A DNA stretch of 64,000 bases from the NCBI GenBank assembly GCA_020199835.1, contig JAIVJV010000012.1, positions 284,197-348,196 of the forward strand. Reading direction: 5' to 3'. Position 1 is the stretch's first letter. Every line of letters starts with the position of its first letter. Under the pieces are notes generated by a model that saw only the letters and a list, made by a program, of their open reading frames with translations, searched no databases and was not told the origin of the DNA. Position numbers and translations under genes: made by a program. Source of the stretch: Acidobacteriota bacterium (GTDB lineage: Bacteria; Acidobacteriota; Blastocatellia; Pyrinomonadales; Pyrinomonadaceae). Positions 8,357 through 17,473 of this stretch are shown in pieces.

Positions 8357-10353
8357 ATGAGGCGCCGCCTTCCCTTGATGATCAACGCCGTCGTGAACAT
8401 CAACAACACGCTCACAATCAACCAGATCAACTCCGGTTCGGCGCCGACTTGTGTGCCGCCGCCAACAGCCATATCGCTGACACGCAACGGCAGCGGTGAC
8501 GCTTGCTGCACGTCCTCGGCTGAGCCGGTCGGATTCGTGACCACTTCACGCACCGCGATAAACGACGTGTAGCGCGTCAACAAGTTGTACTTCAACCCGA
8601 GCGCGGTGACCTCCTTCGCATTCGCATCGTCTGCTTGCGAAGCGGCGTAGTCGGAAAGCTCGGCTATACGCGTGCGCGCCCACAGATAACGCAGCGCGCT
8701 ATTCGCCTGATCCGGCTGGCTCTGGGCCACGTCGAGGCGTGACGTGAAAAGACCCTGGCCCGTCTTGCCGGTGAGTTCAATCGTTCCGCTCGCCGGTCCA
8801 CGCCACTTGCCGAAGAGAATGATCGGACGCTGGGCCATCAGGTCCGGAAACTTCACCGGGTTGACGTCGTACGCGTCGAAGCCGAGCGCGCGCACCTGGA
8901 TGTCAGTCAGCACCGGTGACTGCACGTATTCGCGAAACTTCGCCGCCACACCCGCCGCTTCGCTTTCTTCAGTGACGACAAACGGCTCAGCCATGCCGGC
9001 CTTAGCCACACCTTCGATGAGATACCGGTTCACTGACGTGCCGATGCCAAAGGCGAACACGTTACACTTGTTCAGGTTGGAACGGATGTGCTCAAACACG
9101 CCCTCTTCGCCCGCAACGTAACCATCGGTAATCAACAGCACGCTGCGCGAGATTCCTTCCTGGCGCGGCAGACTCATCGCTTGCTGAAGCGCAGCGAGTA
9201 GCTCGGTGCCCCCGGCGCCGCGCTGCTGGTCCAGAAACGCGATCGACCTGGCAACATTGTCCGGCGTCGCCGGCATCGATTGGGGCGCGAGCGTGGTCGA
9301 GTCGCCGGCGAACAGCACCACGTTGAACAAGTCAGTCGGTTGTAACTTTCCGATCAGATCCCTGAGCAATCGCTTCGAGATCTCGAGCGGAAAGCCGTTC
9401 ATCGAACCGGAGACGTCAACGACGAAGATGTATTCGCGCGGCGGAATCGCTGCGTCAGCGACGCGCTGCGGCGGCTGGGCCATGTAGAGAAAGAAGTTCT
9501 CATCCGTGCCCTGGAACAGCAGCAGGCCCGAGTTGATCTGTTCACCGGCGAGACGATAGCGAACGATGAAGTCGCGATTGCCCTGGAATGGATTCGTGTC
9601 GTCGAGCGTTAGCTGCGCAACATTGCCCTGCCACTGCGGAAAGACCTGATGCGACGGCGACGAAACGTCGTAGATCGGCAGACCGGCTGCGATGCGCGTC
9701 GTGATATGAAGCTCGCTGGGCGGCTGTTTACCCTGCGGTAGAAACGGAGTCTGAACGAATCCGTTGTTTTCCTTCTTCGCGTCCTGCGCCGAAGCATAAC
9801 GTGGTCCAACAACGGTCGGAAACATAAACTCGTAAATGTTGTCGGTGGGAACGAGAAGCTCGGTGTAGCGCAACTCAATCTCCACCTGCTCCTGCGGCAT
9901 GATGTTAGCCAGGCTCATCGAGAAGACGTTTGGCCGTTCCTGCTCCAACAGCGAAGCGCTCTTGCCTTCTTCCTTCGCCTTCTCAAACTCCTGCTTTGCT
10001 TGTTCGCGTTCTTTGATCTTCGCAACGATGATGTCGTTGCCGAGTTGCATACGCATCGCGTAGACGGCAGCGCGCGTGGAGGCAGGAAAGACGTATGTAG
10101 CGTTGATCGGTCGCGCACCTTCGTTGCGATAGATCTGCCGGACTTTAACGTCGGCGATCACGCCTGAAACTGAAACCTCGACCCGTGTGTCTTTGAGCGG
10201 CAGCTGATCGACAGATGGATCACCCTTCACGAGGAAGTACGGCGCGAGTGTCTTCTCCTCCGGCGCCTGCGCCTGCTCCTGTGCAGGCACGGACGTGAAC
10301 GCGACGACTACCGCGAGCAAAGCAAAACACAGGTTGCGAATATTGACTTGCAT
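8353..10353 (-). CDS. VIT and VWA domain surface protein with exosortase sorting signal
   Basis: A 666-residue exported protein. The ATG at 10353 follows GGAGGA and begins a signal peptide (FALLAVVVAFTSVPAQ); the open frame upstream is not used. Residues about 35-165 form a vault/inter-alpha-trypsin (VIT) domain, and about 305-480 a von Willebrand A domain with an intact metal site, DVSGSM at 313-318. The C terminus has GAEPE, a hydrophobic segment (LIWLIVSVLLMFTTALII) and a basic KGRRR tail, the layout of PEP-CTERM-like sorting signals. VIT-VWA proteins mediate adhesion or protein-protein contact through the metal site. It is translationally coupled to the exosortase, so the two form a producer-processor pair. 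Confidence 0.88.
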   Translation of the reverse strand: MQVNIRNLCFALLAVVVAFTSVPAQEQAQAPEEKTLAPYFLVKGDPSVDQLPLKDTRVEVSVSGVIADVKVRQIYRNEGARPINATYVFPASTRAAVYAMRMQLGNDIIVAKIKEREQAKQEFEKAKEEGKSASLLEQERPNVFSMSLANIMPQEQVEIELRYTELLVPTDNIYEFMFPTVVGPRYASAQDAKKENNGFVQTPFLPQGKQPPSELHITTRIAAGLPIYDVSSPSHQVFPQWQGNVAQLTLDDTNPFQGNRDFIVRYRLAGEQINSGLLLFQGTDENFFLYMAQPPQRVADAAIPPREYIFVVDVSGSMNGFPLEISKRLLRDLIGKLQPTDLFNVVLFAGDSTTLAPQSMPATPDNVARSIAFLDQQRGAGGTELLAALQQAMSLPRQEGISRSVLLITDGYVAGEEGVFEHIRSNLNKCNVFAFGIGTSVNRYLIEGVAKAGMAEPFVVTEESEAAGVAAKFREYVQSPVLTDIQVRALGFDAYDVNPVKFPDLMAQRPIILFGKWRGPASGTIELTGKTGQGLFTSRLDVAQSQPDQANSALRYLWARTRIAELSDYAASQADDANAKEVTALGLKYNLLTRYTSFIAVREVVTNPTGSAEDVQQASPLPLRVSDMAVGGGTQVGAEPELIWLIVSVLLMFTTALIIKGRRRLI

Positions 10354-10511
10354 AGAATCCTCCGCCCTTAGGCGACTAAACGTTCGGCCCAACTGGCCCA
10401 TCTAAAACGCGCAGATCCTATGCGATGAAGTAAGCGAAACTACCGTTACAGACCACAGATCCGCACCGTACCGACCACAGTCGGGAGTGCGGAAAAGCCC
10501 TGTTTTGGAGA

Positions 10512-10733
10512 TTAGGATTGAAGACCTTTAGGAACTAAAGGCAATGAACGCAACCTCTTGCCGGTGGCGGCAAAAATGGCGTTGCTGACTGCGGGCGCTA
10601 GTCCGACGATCGGCGTTTCGCCGGCGCCGGCAGACGGCAGATCCTTGCGATCGACGAGCACGATCTCGATCTGCGGATGAGCGTTAACGGAAACCTTTTT
10701 TCCATTGATATTAAGAGCGGTGACTTTCTCCAT
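10512..10733 (-). pseudogene. Fused relic of isoquinoline-oxidoreductase-like subunits (IorA start joined to IorB end)
   Basis: A 73-codon open frame with a good ribosome binding site (GGAGG). Residues 1-18, with 'LNINGKKVSVNA', look like the first strands of the small 2Fe-2S subunit of xanthine/isoquinoline dehydrogenases (T-x-N-G-K-K-x-x-V). From about residue 19 it reads like the extreme C terminus of the large molybdopterin subunit: 'PQIEIVLVD', then 'AVSNAIFAATGKRLRSLPL'. All iron-sulfur cysteines and the molybdopterin domains are missing. The next gene upstream is the cytochrome c that normally accompanies these subunits. The simplest reading is an in-frame deletion spanning both subunit genes. 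It cannot be enzymatically active; whether it is translated is unknown. Confidence 0.7.
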
Positions 10734-10769
10734 TCCTGACCGCCTCCGGAAAATTTTTCCGGAATTGTA

Positions 10770-11777
10770 TCACTCGGAATGGTTCTTATCTCCGTAACCG
10801 TGATGGCTGCGGCACACTTCACAGAAGGTTGGCACTTCCGTGTTGTCTACCCGATGCTGTACGGGCGTTACCGTTCGCAAGTACGCATAGATCGATTTAA
10901 GGTCTTCGTCAGTCATGTTGCGGAAGTAGCCCCACGGCATGATTGAGTTGAGTTTGCGCGCGCCGACTTGTCCCGTGCGCAGCGTGTTCACGAACATAGC
11001 CTCGTTGTAATAAGAGATGCCGGAAGCGTCCGGCGTGATGTTGGCGCTCGTCACATCGCCCCACGGTCCTTTGAACACCATGCCGCCCGCAAGCGCGAGT
11101 TGCTTCATCGGTCCTTGCTGGTTCATGGGCGTGTGACACGACATACAATTACCCAACGTCACAAGGTATTTGCCACGCGCAACAGGATCTGTCATGTCTG
11201 GACCAGGCACCGACGCAGTGAGCGGTTGAGGCGGCGGCACGTGTGCCTTTGCCGGTTCGGGAATGATCGATTTCGGTAACTGATTGCGTACCGGATTCAG
11301 GGAGCGCAAGTAAACGACTACTGACGCGAGATCTTCGTCAGACATTTCGCGGAAGTTCATGTAGGGCATCACCGGAAATAGGCGCCGCCCGTCGTGACCA
11401 ATGCCTTCGCGAATCGCGCGAGCAAATTGGTCGTCCGTCCATGTGCCCGCGCCGGTTTCGCGATCGGGAGTGATGTTCGGCGCGACCAGCCAATCCATTC
11501 CGTCTTCGATAAACACCGTGCCCGCGGCTTTTTTCCCGGTCTTGGGCTGCGCGCCCGGGTTTTGCCAATCAACTTCCGAGTGACACTGGAAACAGTGAGC
11601 CGGGCCTTCGACGATGTAGCGTCCGCGCTCGAGACGTGCGACGGTCGGATTGAAGTTAAAACTGCGAGCGGGTTCAGTTGGCGTGTTTTTTCGCGTGGTA
11701 TAACCGATTGAGAGAATTACTCCGGCCAGCGCGACAACCACCAGGGTGAGTTCTGCAATCCATCTTTTGCGGCCCAT
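10770..11777 (-). CDS. Membrane-anchored diheme cytochrome c
   Basis: A 335-residue exported electron carrier. The ATG at 11777 has GGAGAA upstream and begins an uncleaved or signal-anchor helix (ELTLVVVALAGVILSIGY). Two class I cytochrome c domains follow, with CFQCH at about 62-66 and CMSCH at about 210-214; distal Met candidates are in 'LFPVMPYMNFREMSDEDL' and 'IMPWGYFRNMTDEDL', which are near repeats. A third CxxC-type motif near the end (CEVCRSHH) is not a proper heme site. This type accepts electrons from molybdenum hydroxylases of the isoquinoline-oxidoreductase type; here that enzyme survives only as the fused relic 36 bases downstream, leaving the carrier without an obvious local donor. 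Confidence 0.87.
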   Translation of the reverse strand: MGRKRWIAELTLVVVALAGVILSIGYTTRKNTPTEPARSFNFNPTVARLERGRYIVEGPAHCFQCHSEVDWQNPGAQPKTGKKAAGTVFIEDGMDWLVAPNITPDRETGAGTWTDDQFARAIREGIGHDGRRLFPVMPYMNFREMSDEDLASVVVYLRSLNPVRNQLPKSIIPEPAKAHVPPPQPLTASVPGPDMTDPVARGKYLVTLGNCMSCHTPMNQQGPMKQLALAGGMVFKGPWGDVTSANITPDASGISYYNEAMFVNTLRTGQVGARKLNSIMPWGYFRNMTDEDLKSIYAYLRTVTPVQHRVDNTEVPTFCEVCRSHHGYGDKNHSE

Positions 11778-11875
11778 TGTCCGGTTCTCCTTCAGCTTTC
11801 CAGAACTGTCGAGCTGTCTTACGACTGCTCTCATCTGAAAAGCGTAAAACCGAAGCAATTTGTGCCACTAAATTT

Positions 11876-12832
11876 TTAGCGGAAGCGGTCGGTGGCGCGG
11901 ATGAGCGCGTCGGCGATGCCGGGTTCCGTCGCGGCGTGACCGGCGTTCGCAATCACGTTCAACTCCGCCTCCGGCCACGCCCGATGCAGATCCCACGCGC
12001 TCATGAACGGGCAGACGATGTCGTAACGTCCGTGCACGATCACTCCCGGAATGTCGCGAATGCGGTCGACGTTTTCAATCAAATAGTTATCGGTCTCGAA
12101 AAAACAGTTGTTGACGAAGTAGTGACACTCGATGCGTGCAAGCGCAAGCGCCTTTTCGGGTTCACTGAAGTCGTCGATCATTTTCTGATCCGGAAGTAGC
12201 TTCAACGCGCTCGCTTCCCAGACCGACCACGCGCGTGCCGCTTCCAGTCGCACCAACTCGTCGTCGCTCGTCAATCGACGGTAGTAAGCATTGATCATGT
12301 CACCGCGTTCCGACTCGGGAATGATCTTCACGTACTCTTCCCACTTGTCAGGAAAAATCGCGCTCGCGCCCTGGCTGACTTCATAAAACCAGCGAATCTC
12401 ATGCGGCCGGCAAAGAAAGATTCCACGCAGCACCAGCCCACGAACTCTTTCGGGATGCGACTCGGCGTACGAGAGCGCGAGCGTGCTGCCCCACGAACCA
12501 CCAAACACGAGCCACTGTTCGATCCCAAACTGTTCGCGGATCTTTTCCGTGTCCTCGACGAGATGCCACGTCGTGTTGTCTTCAAGTGATGCGTGTGGCC
12601 GGCTACGTCCCGCGCCGCGTTGTTCGAAAAGAATGATGCGATACGCGTTTGGATCAAAGAAGCGACGGTAGTCGGGCACGAGTCCCGCGCCTGGACCGCC
12701 GTGCAGAAACACGACGGACTTGCCGTTCGGCGTCCCGCATTGTTCGTAATAAAGCTCGTGAACATCCGACACACGAATATGTCCGCTCTCGTATGGTTCG
12801 ATCTCGTCGTAAAGGGTTCGCAGTGTTTCCAT
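11876..12832 (-). CDS. pip: Prolyl aminopeptidase (proline iminopeptidase)
   Basis: A 318-residue alpha/beta hydrolase of peptidase family S33. The oxyanion motif HGGPG (44-48), the nucleophile elbow GGSWGS (Ser113), Asp in 'IVHGRYDIVCP' and His in 'NAGHAATEPG' make a complete catalytic set. It removes N-terminal proline from peptides in the cytoplasm. The start at 12832 (METLRTLYDEIEPYESG) matches the family N terminus; the frame continues upstream but the extra cysteine-rich residues are not family-like. Separate from the cytochrome gene by 98 bases, so probably its own unit. Confidence 0.93.
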   Translation of the reverse strand: METLRTLYDEIEPYESGHIRVSDVHELYYEQCGTPNGKSVVFLHGGPGAGLVPDYRRFFDPNAYRIILFEQRGAGRSRPHASLEDNTTWHLVEDTEKIREQFGIEQWLVFGGSWGSTLALSYAESHPERVRGLVLRGIFLCRPHEIRWFYEVSQGASAIFPDKWEEYVKIIPESERGDMINAYYRRLTSDDELVRLEAARAWSVWEASALKLLPDQKMIDDFSEPEKALALARIECHYFVNNCFFETDNYLIENVDRIRDIPGVIVHGRYDIVCPFMSAWDLHRAWPEAELNVIANAGHAATEPGIADALIRATDRFR

Positions 12833-13020
12833 GTTGCGGGCGATTATCGTTTCAGAACAGGGACAACTGCAAACCCTCAAGACTCATAACTACTGTGGCG
12901 GAGTTATTCCTGTGTTCTGAAACGCGACTATGGCCCAAGCTCCATTTTCTTTCGTCAGGATGAGGGTGATGATTGCGTCCTGTGCCAGTTCTTTTGTCGG
13001 GCGCTCGCCGCCTTCGGCTT

Positions 13021-15648
13021 CTACACCTCGCTCGCGGGTGAGCCATTATTCCGCGGCGCGCGGCTGGATGATTGATGCGCGTGGTTTCCCTGGGCCAACT
13101 GGCCGAGCACGTCCGCGAGGGCTTCGAGGTTTAGAGGTTTAGTGAGATGGGAGTAAAAGCCGGCGGCGCGGGCGCGTTCCACGTCGTCCGTGCGGCCAAA
13201 GCCCGTGATCGCAACCACCGGAACGTCTTGCCGGCCATCGATCTGCCGCAGCCGCTGCAAAAACTCGAAGCCGTCCATCTCCGGCATCGAAATATCTGAC
13301 AAGATCACGTCAAACTCACGCTCACTCGCGATGCGCAATGCGTCAGCGCCGTTGGTCGCGCTCGTCACGTTCGCGCCGCCAATCTTCAACAACTGGTCCA
13401 ACATCGCGATTGTGTCTTCCGAATCGTCAACAATCAGGAAATCAGTCTGAGCAAGGGCGCGGAGTTTCAGAGGCGCAGCAGCGTTAAGGGACGACGATGC
13501 CTGACTGTCTTCACTCGTCAGCGGCAACCGAACGATGAAGCGCGATCCTTTGTTCGTTCCTTCAGATTGGGCCGAAACCGATCCGCCATGCAGCCGGGCG
13601 AGCTGTTGCACGAGCGCGAGACCGATGCCCATCCCGCCGTGGCGCCGGCTGTTACTCGCATCAGCCTGGCGAAACATCTCGAACACGTGCGGCAGAAAAC
13701 TCGGATCAATTCCCTGTCCGGTATCTTCAACCACAAGTACCGCGTCCTTCTCGTCGCGATTCAGACTGATATTTATCTGACCGCCCGCAGGCGTGAACTT
13801 CACCGCGTTGTTCAGCAGGTTCCAGGCAATCTGCTGCAAGCGCAAGCGATCGCCATCGACCAGCAAAAACTGATCGCTCAGTTGCAAATGAATATCGATG
13901 CTCTTCGCCGAGGCTTCAGCACGTACCGTTTCCACCGCGTTATCGATGATCACCGCGAGCGAAACCGTTTCATTGTTCAGCGAGATCTTGCCGCGCTGAA
14001 GCCGTGACAGATCGAGCAAGTCGTTAATCAACTGCGATTGCGACTGCGCGTTTCGCCGCAGCGCTTCAGAGATTCGCTGCAGTTGCGCTGACCGTTCGAC
14101 CTCCGGCATGCGCAACAACACTTCCGAGTAACCGAGAATCACGTTCAACGGATTGCGCAACTCGTGGGAGAGCGTCGCTAGAAACTCGTCCTTGAGCTGA
14201 TTCGCTTTTTCGGCAACGTCGCGTGCTTCCTGTTCGCTTTGCAGCAGTCGTTCACGCTCGTTTTCGGCCCGGAGTTTTTCAATCGCGATCCAACTACGCT
14301 CGGCAACGGTTTGCAGCAGCGAAACTTCTTCCTTCGTCCATCCGCGTGGCTCGTCGTCACTGGCCCACAGCGAAGCCACACATCGGTCGTCGCGCATCAG
14401 CGGTACTGCGACGTACGCGCGTTCCCCGGTTAATTCGTAAGTTTTGTGGTAATCCGCAGCCGTGCGCGGATCGGTCTTCGAGTCGAAGTTGACCACCGTT
14501 TCACCGCGTTTCATCAGCTCGGACGTAACACTGCTGTAGTCGGAAATGCGATGCACACCCGCAACCGACTCAGCCCGATCGCAGTAATCGCGAGAAACGA
14601 TTTCGCGGTCCTGCTCGATGTCTAATTCGTTGAACAAGCAGCGACGCAAATCGAGCTCAACGCCCACGGTTTTCGCCACCGCATACGAAAGTTCATTAGG
14701 ATCGTGCAGCGTACGAATCAACTCACTGACTCGTACGAGCACGTCGAGCCGCTTTTCCGCGATGCGCCGTTCGCGATCGGTGCGATCGAGCGATACGGCC
14801 GTCCACCAGATCAGAAACACGAGGAGCAGGAGGATCGTCAGGACAAACATGGCGGTGCCGAAGCCCGCGCCAAACCAACCCAGGTCGCGGCCTGCCACTC
14901 GCAACCAACCCAGCAGGACTACTATGAGCAACGCGGGCCACATGCGTCGCGCGACCACGCTGCCGGGGCTCTTCCCGAGTAGAATCGCGACGAGCCCACG
15001 CTCGGGTCGGGCAAACAGAATCGCCGCGCAAAGACTGAGAAAGGCGACGACAGTATGTAACGCAATGGTGAAGTAGTAGGCGACCGGATCAACTTCGTCG
15101 ATGCCGTAGAAGTAGTAAAGAAAGACGAGCACCGTCACTACGACGGTCATCAGCACCGAGATGTTTGAGATTCGAAACCACCGCCGCGAGCGCGCATCGA
15201 AAAACAGCAGGGCCAGCCCGAGAAAGAAGAAGTTGAGCGACGCCGCCACTCCCATTCGACCGGGAAATGACAAACCCGCTTCTAATCTCGATTCATAAAA
15301 CAACAACTGGTCAATGCCGAGATTCCAGCCTATCACGTGTTCGCTGAGCGTAAGTATGCCGATGGTCGCAACGACCGCGGCGAAGACGTGTCCCACGCGG
15401 CGCTGCCAGACAGGCGCTCTTCGATCACGCAACAGCAATAACGAAGCAGAGATCAGCATGAGGCAAACCGCGGTGTTTGCCTTCATGGTAACCAGATTGG
15501 GGTGAATGCGTTTGAGAAAATCGACGTCGAGAATCCAACCGAGCAAGGCGGCACTGGCGATCGCCATCGCCAGCAGTGCGCCCGCGATCGAAGCCGCGCG
15601 GTAGCGCAACAGTTGCCGCGGCGAATAGTGTGAGAAAGATTCGTGCAT
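13021..15648 (-). CDS. Hybrid sensor histidine kinase/response regulator with eight-helix membrane sensor and GAF domain
   Basis: An 875-residue hybrid kinase. Residues about 15-290 contain eight transmembrane segments. A GAF-like domain spans about 300-450. The dimerisation/phosphoacceptor motif is LSHELRNPLN (H box). The ATPase domain shows 'NLLNNAVKFTP' (N box), 'DTGQGID' (G1) and 'GGMGIGLALV' (G2). The C-terminal receiver domain has the acidic pair in 'FLIVDDSED', phosphoacceptor Asp in 'ILSDISMPEMDGFEFL' and Lys in 'LTKPLNLEAL'. It would phosphorylate itself and pass phosphate to its own receiver, possibly onward to an Hpt protein not in this window. Input signal unknown. No response regulator gene is adjacent. 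Confidence 0.9.
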   Translation of the reverse strand: MHESFSHYSPRQLLRYRAASIAGALLAMAIASAALLGWILDVDFLKRIHPNLVTMKANTAVCLMLISASLLLLRDRRAPVWQRRVGHVFAAVVATIGILTLSEHVIGWNLGIDQLLFYESRLEAGLSFPGRMGVAASLNFFFLGLALLFFDARSRRWFRISNISVLMTVVVTVLVFLYYFYGIDEVDPVAYYFTIALHTVVAFLSLCAAILFARPERGLVAILLGKSPGSVVARRMWPALLIVVLLGWLRVAGRDLGWFGAGFGTAMFVLTILLLLVFLIWWTAVSLDRTDRERRIAEKRLDVLVRVSELIRTLHDPNELSYAVAKTVGVELDLRRCLFNELDIEQDREIVSRDYCDRAESVAGVHRISDYSSVTSELMKRGETVVNFDSKTDPRTAADYHKTYELTGERAYVAVPLMRDDRCVASLWASDDEPRGWTKEEVSLLQTVAERSWIAIEKLRAENERERLLQSEQEARDVAEKANQLKDEFLATLSHELRNPLNVILGYSEVLLRMPEVERSAQLQRISEALRRNAQSQSQLINDLLDLSRLQRGKISLNNETVSLAVIIDNAVETVRAEASAKSIDIHLQLSDQFLLVDGDRLRLQQIAWNLLNNAVKFTPAGGQINISLNRDEKDAVLVVEDTGQGIDPSFLPHVFEMFRQADASNSRRHGGMGIGLALVQQLARLHGGSVSAQSEGTNKGSRFIVRLPLTSEDSQASSSLNAAAPLKLRALAQTDFLIVDDSEDTIAMLDQLLKIGGANVTSATNGADALRIASEREFDVILSDISMPEMDGFEFLQRLRQIDGRQDVPVVAITGFGRTDDVERARAAGFYSHLTKPLNLEALADVLGQLAQGNHAHQSSSRAPRNNGSPASEV

Positions 15649-15726
15649 CGGGGTAATTAACTTCGACGAAGTTCACTACTCGCGATTAACTGTTTTCCCA
15701 ATACCGCCCACACGAACAGTGACGTT

Positions 15727-16032
15727 TTAGTGACCCGTCGATTTGCGATCGACGAACTTCGAGAACCGGCTTTGACCGCCGTCCGCGGTCTCCTGCTGGT
15801 AAAGAAACGCCAGGTTGTTCTCGTCAAAGATCTCGAAGAACTCATCCCACTCGATTTCCTCGAGGGTGTCGTCGCCCGAGAATCCCGGATAGTCAATTCG
15901 CAATAGCGCCGAACCACCTTTTTCAGTTCGCTTAACTATCGCCGGCCGTCCGCCGCGTTCTTCAACCCATTTCTGGATCTCTTCGTGATTAGTCGTTGTC
16001 TTTGACTCGTGACCAGTTTTCGCTTTAGCCAT
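15727..16032 (-). CDS. Conserved hypothetical small protein
   Basis: A 101-residue cytoplasmic protein with 'NHEEIQKWVEERGGRPAIV' and 'LEEIEWDEFFEIFDENNLAF', features I recognise from a small conserved bacterial family of unknown function that databases have sometimes mislabelled as glucan branching enzyme. It has no glycoside hydrolase motif. A GGAGGAG ribosome binding site precedes the ATG. It lies 36 bases after the DUF2231 membrane protein gene on the same strand and is likely in that transcript. The C-terminal 15 residues are basic and variable. Confidence 0.72.
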   Translation of the reverse strand: MAKAKTGHESKTTTNHEEIQKWVEERGGRPAIVKRTEKGGSALLRIDYPGFSGDDTLEEIEWDEFFEIFDENNLAFLYQQETADGGQSRFSKFVDRKSTGH

Positions 16033-16068
16033 TTATTTCAAACTCCTCCATTAAGAATCTCTTGCGTG

Positions 16069-16599
16069 TCACCTGCCCTGCGCGGTCGAGCGCAAGTCCT
16101 GTTGACGAACGTCCATTTCAAAAACCTTTCCGTGCGTGAGCGAATTTGGCGCGTTGAGATTTGCCTCCGGCGAAACACCCACGCCGAGTCGTTCAACCAA
16201 CTCACCGCCAAACCAGCCGCCAAGCTGGGAAATCAGAAAGCCGGCGAATGAGCAGACGAACGCCAGCGTCTCAGGCGCGTCCGGTCTGTCCCATCGCAAC
16301 AGCACACTCATGGCAAAGAGAATCATCGCGATGACATTAACCACCGCGTGATAAATTCCGATCCGTTTGGCGCGCGTGCCGCTCGGGATGCCGAGAAAGT
16401 CGATGAAGCCGAACAGCGCGGCGACCAGTCCGCCGATCAAACCGGCCACGATCATCCAGAACGACACAATCGAAAACGTCGTGTTGACCGTGATCAGATA
16501 CAGCACATCGAAGATCGCTGCCGTCGATAACAAACCGAGCGGAAACACGATCATGATCGGATGAATTGCGTGACCAAACGCTTTTGCCTTACTTTCCAT
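16069..16599 (-). CDS. DUF2231 family membrane protein
   Basis: A 176-residue inner-membrane protein with four hydrophobic segments: about 16-36, 43-66, 83-101 and 110-130. The opening AFGHAIHPIMIVFPLGLLSTA is the hallmark of DUF2231, with its conserved His-Pro pair; 'GLIGGLVAALFGFIDFLGIPSGTRAKR' and 'GIYHAVVNVIAM' also fit. Function of the family is unknown. The hydrophilic tail after residue 140 faces one side of the membrane. It shares a probable operon with the following 101-residue protein and diverges from pepE. Confidence 0.85.
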   Translation of the reverse strand: MESKAKAFGHAIHPIMIVFPLGLLSTAAIFDVLYLITVNTTFSIVSFWMIVAGLIGGLVAALFGFIDFLGIPSGTRAKRIGIYHAVVNVIAMILFAMSVLLRWDRPDAPETLAFVCSFAGFLISQLGGWFGGELVERLGVGVSPEANLNAPNSLTHGKVFEMDVRQQDLRSTAQGR

Positions 16600-16756
16600 G
16601 GCTAACCCCCTACACTAATTCGCAATTAATCGAGCAACTCGGATGCCGCCCGCCAAGTCCATTAACTTTCCGAACGCGCTCGGTTGGTTTCAATACATGC
16701 GATCATTCACAATGCAGCAGCGTAGGTACGCAGACGTACAAACAGAGGAGTGATCT

Positions 16757-17473
16757 ATGCAGCTATTACTCATTAGCAGTTCAACAGTTCACGGCAGCGG
16801 TTATCTCGATCACGCGGAGACAGAGATTCGCGATTTTCTGGGCGACGTGAAGCGCGTGTTGTTCGTGCCGTTCGCACTTCGCGATCACGAGACGTATACC
16901 GCGTCAGCGCAACAACGTTTCGCGAAGATGGGCTACGAGTTGGCGTCAATTCACACCGCAACGAATCCCGCGCAAGTTGTGAAATACGCGGAGGCGATCT
17001 TCATCGGCGGCGGGAATACCTTCCGCCTGTTGAAAGCTCTTTACGATCACAATCTGATCGATTCGATTCGCCGGCGGATTACGGATGGAATGCCTTACAT
17101 CGGTTCAAGCGCCGGTTCAAATGTCGCGGGGCCGACGATCAAAACCACGAATGACATGCCGATTGTCGAGCCGCCATCGTTCGACGCACTCAATCTAGTC
17201 TGGTTCCAGATCAATCCTCACTACCTCGATGCTGATCCGAACTCTACGCACATGGGTGAGACACGCGAACAACGTCTGCTTCAATTTCTCGAAGAGAACA
17301 GCACACCCGTAGCGGCGATTCGAGAAGGAGCAATGCTTCGCATTCAGGACGGCGTCACGATATTGAAGGGATCTTCCGGCGCACGCATCTTTCGGCAGGG
17401 ACTGGAACCAGTGGAAACGGTTCCCGGCGATCAACTCGATGCGCTGCTTCAACTCGCTCCACCAACTGCATAA
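16757..17473 (+). CDS. pepE: Peptidase E (alpha-aspartyl dipeptidase, family S51)
   Basis: A 238-residue S51 serine peptidase. The catalytic Ser lies in 'YIGSSAGSNVAGPT', the glutamine-amidotransferase-like fold is shown by 'AIFIGGGNTFRLLKALY', and 'QINPHYLDADPNSTHMGETRE' supplies the conserved His region. PepE hydrolyses Asp-X dipeptides. That is suggestive here because cyanophycin degradation, encoded about 11 kb away, releases beta-Asp-Arg dipeptides; PepE itself prefers alpha-aspartyl bonds, so the link is inference. GAGGAG precedes the ATG. The 250 bases after its stop contain no gene; I see only AT-rich sequence until the folded leader of the next operon. Confidence 0.93.
   Translation: MQLLLISSSTVHGSGYLDHAETEIRDFLGDVKRVLFVPFALRDHETYTASAQQRFAKMGYELASIHTATNPAQVVKYAEAIFIGGGNTFRLLKALYDHNLIDSIRRRITDGMPYIGSSAGSNVAGPTIKTTNDMPIVEPPSFDALNLVWFQINPHYLDADPNSTHMGETREQRLLQFLEENSTPVAAIREGAMLRIQDGVTILKGSSGARIFRQGLEPVETVPGDQLDALLQLAPPTA

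Noticed and set aside
10741..10762. A perfect palindrome TCCGGAAAA-T-TTTTCCGGA between the cytochrome c gene and the fused relic, considered as a deletion scar
   Set aside because: It lies before the relic's start, not at its internal junction, and may simply be a weak hairpin within the operon.
12930..13142. A 70-codon plus-strand frame after the prolyl aminopeptidase gene
   Set aside because: It overlaps the end of the hybrid kinase antisense and has no conserved features.
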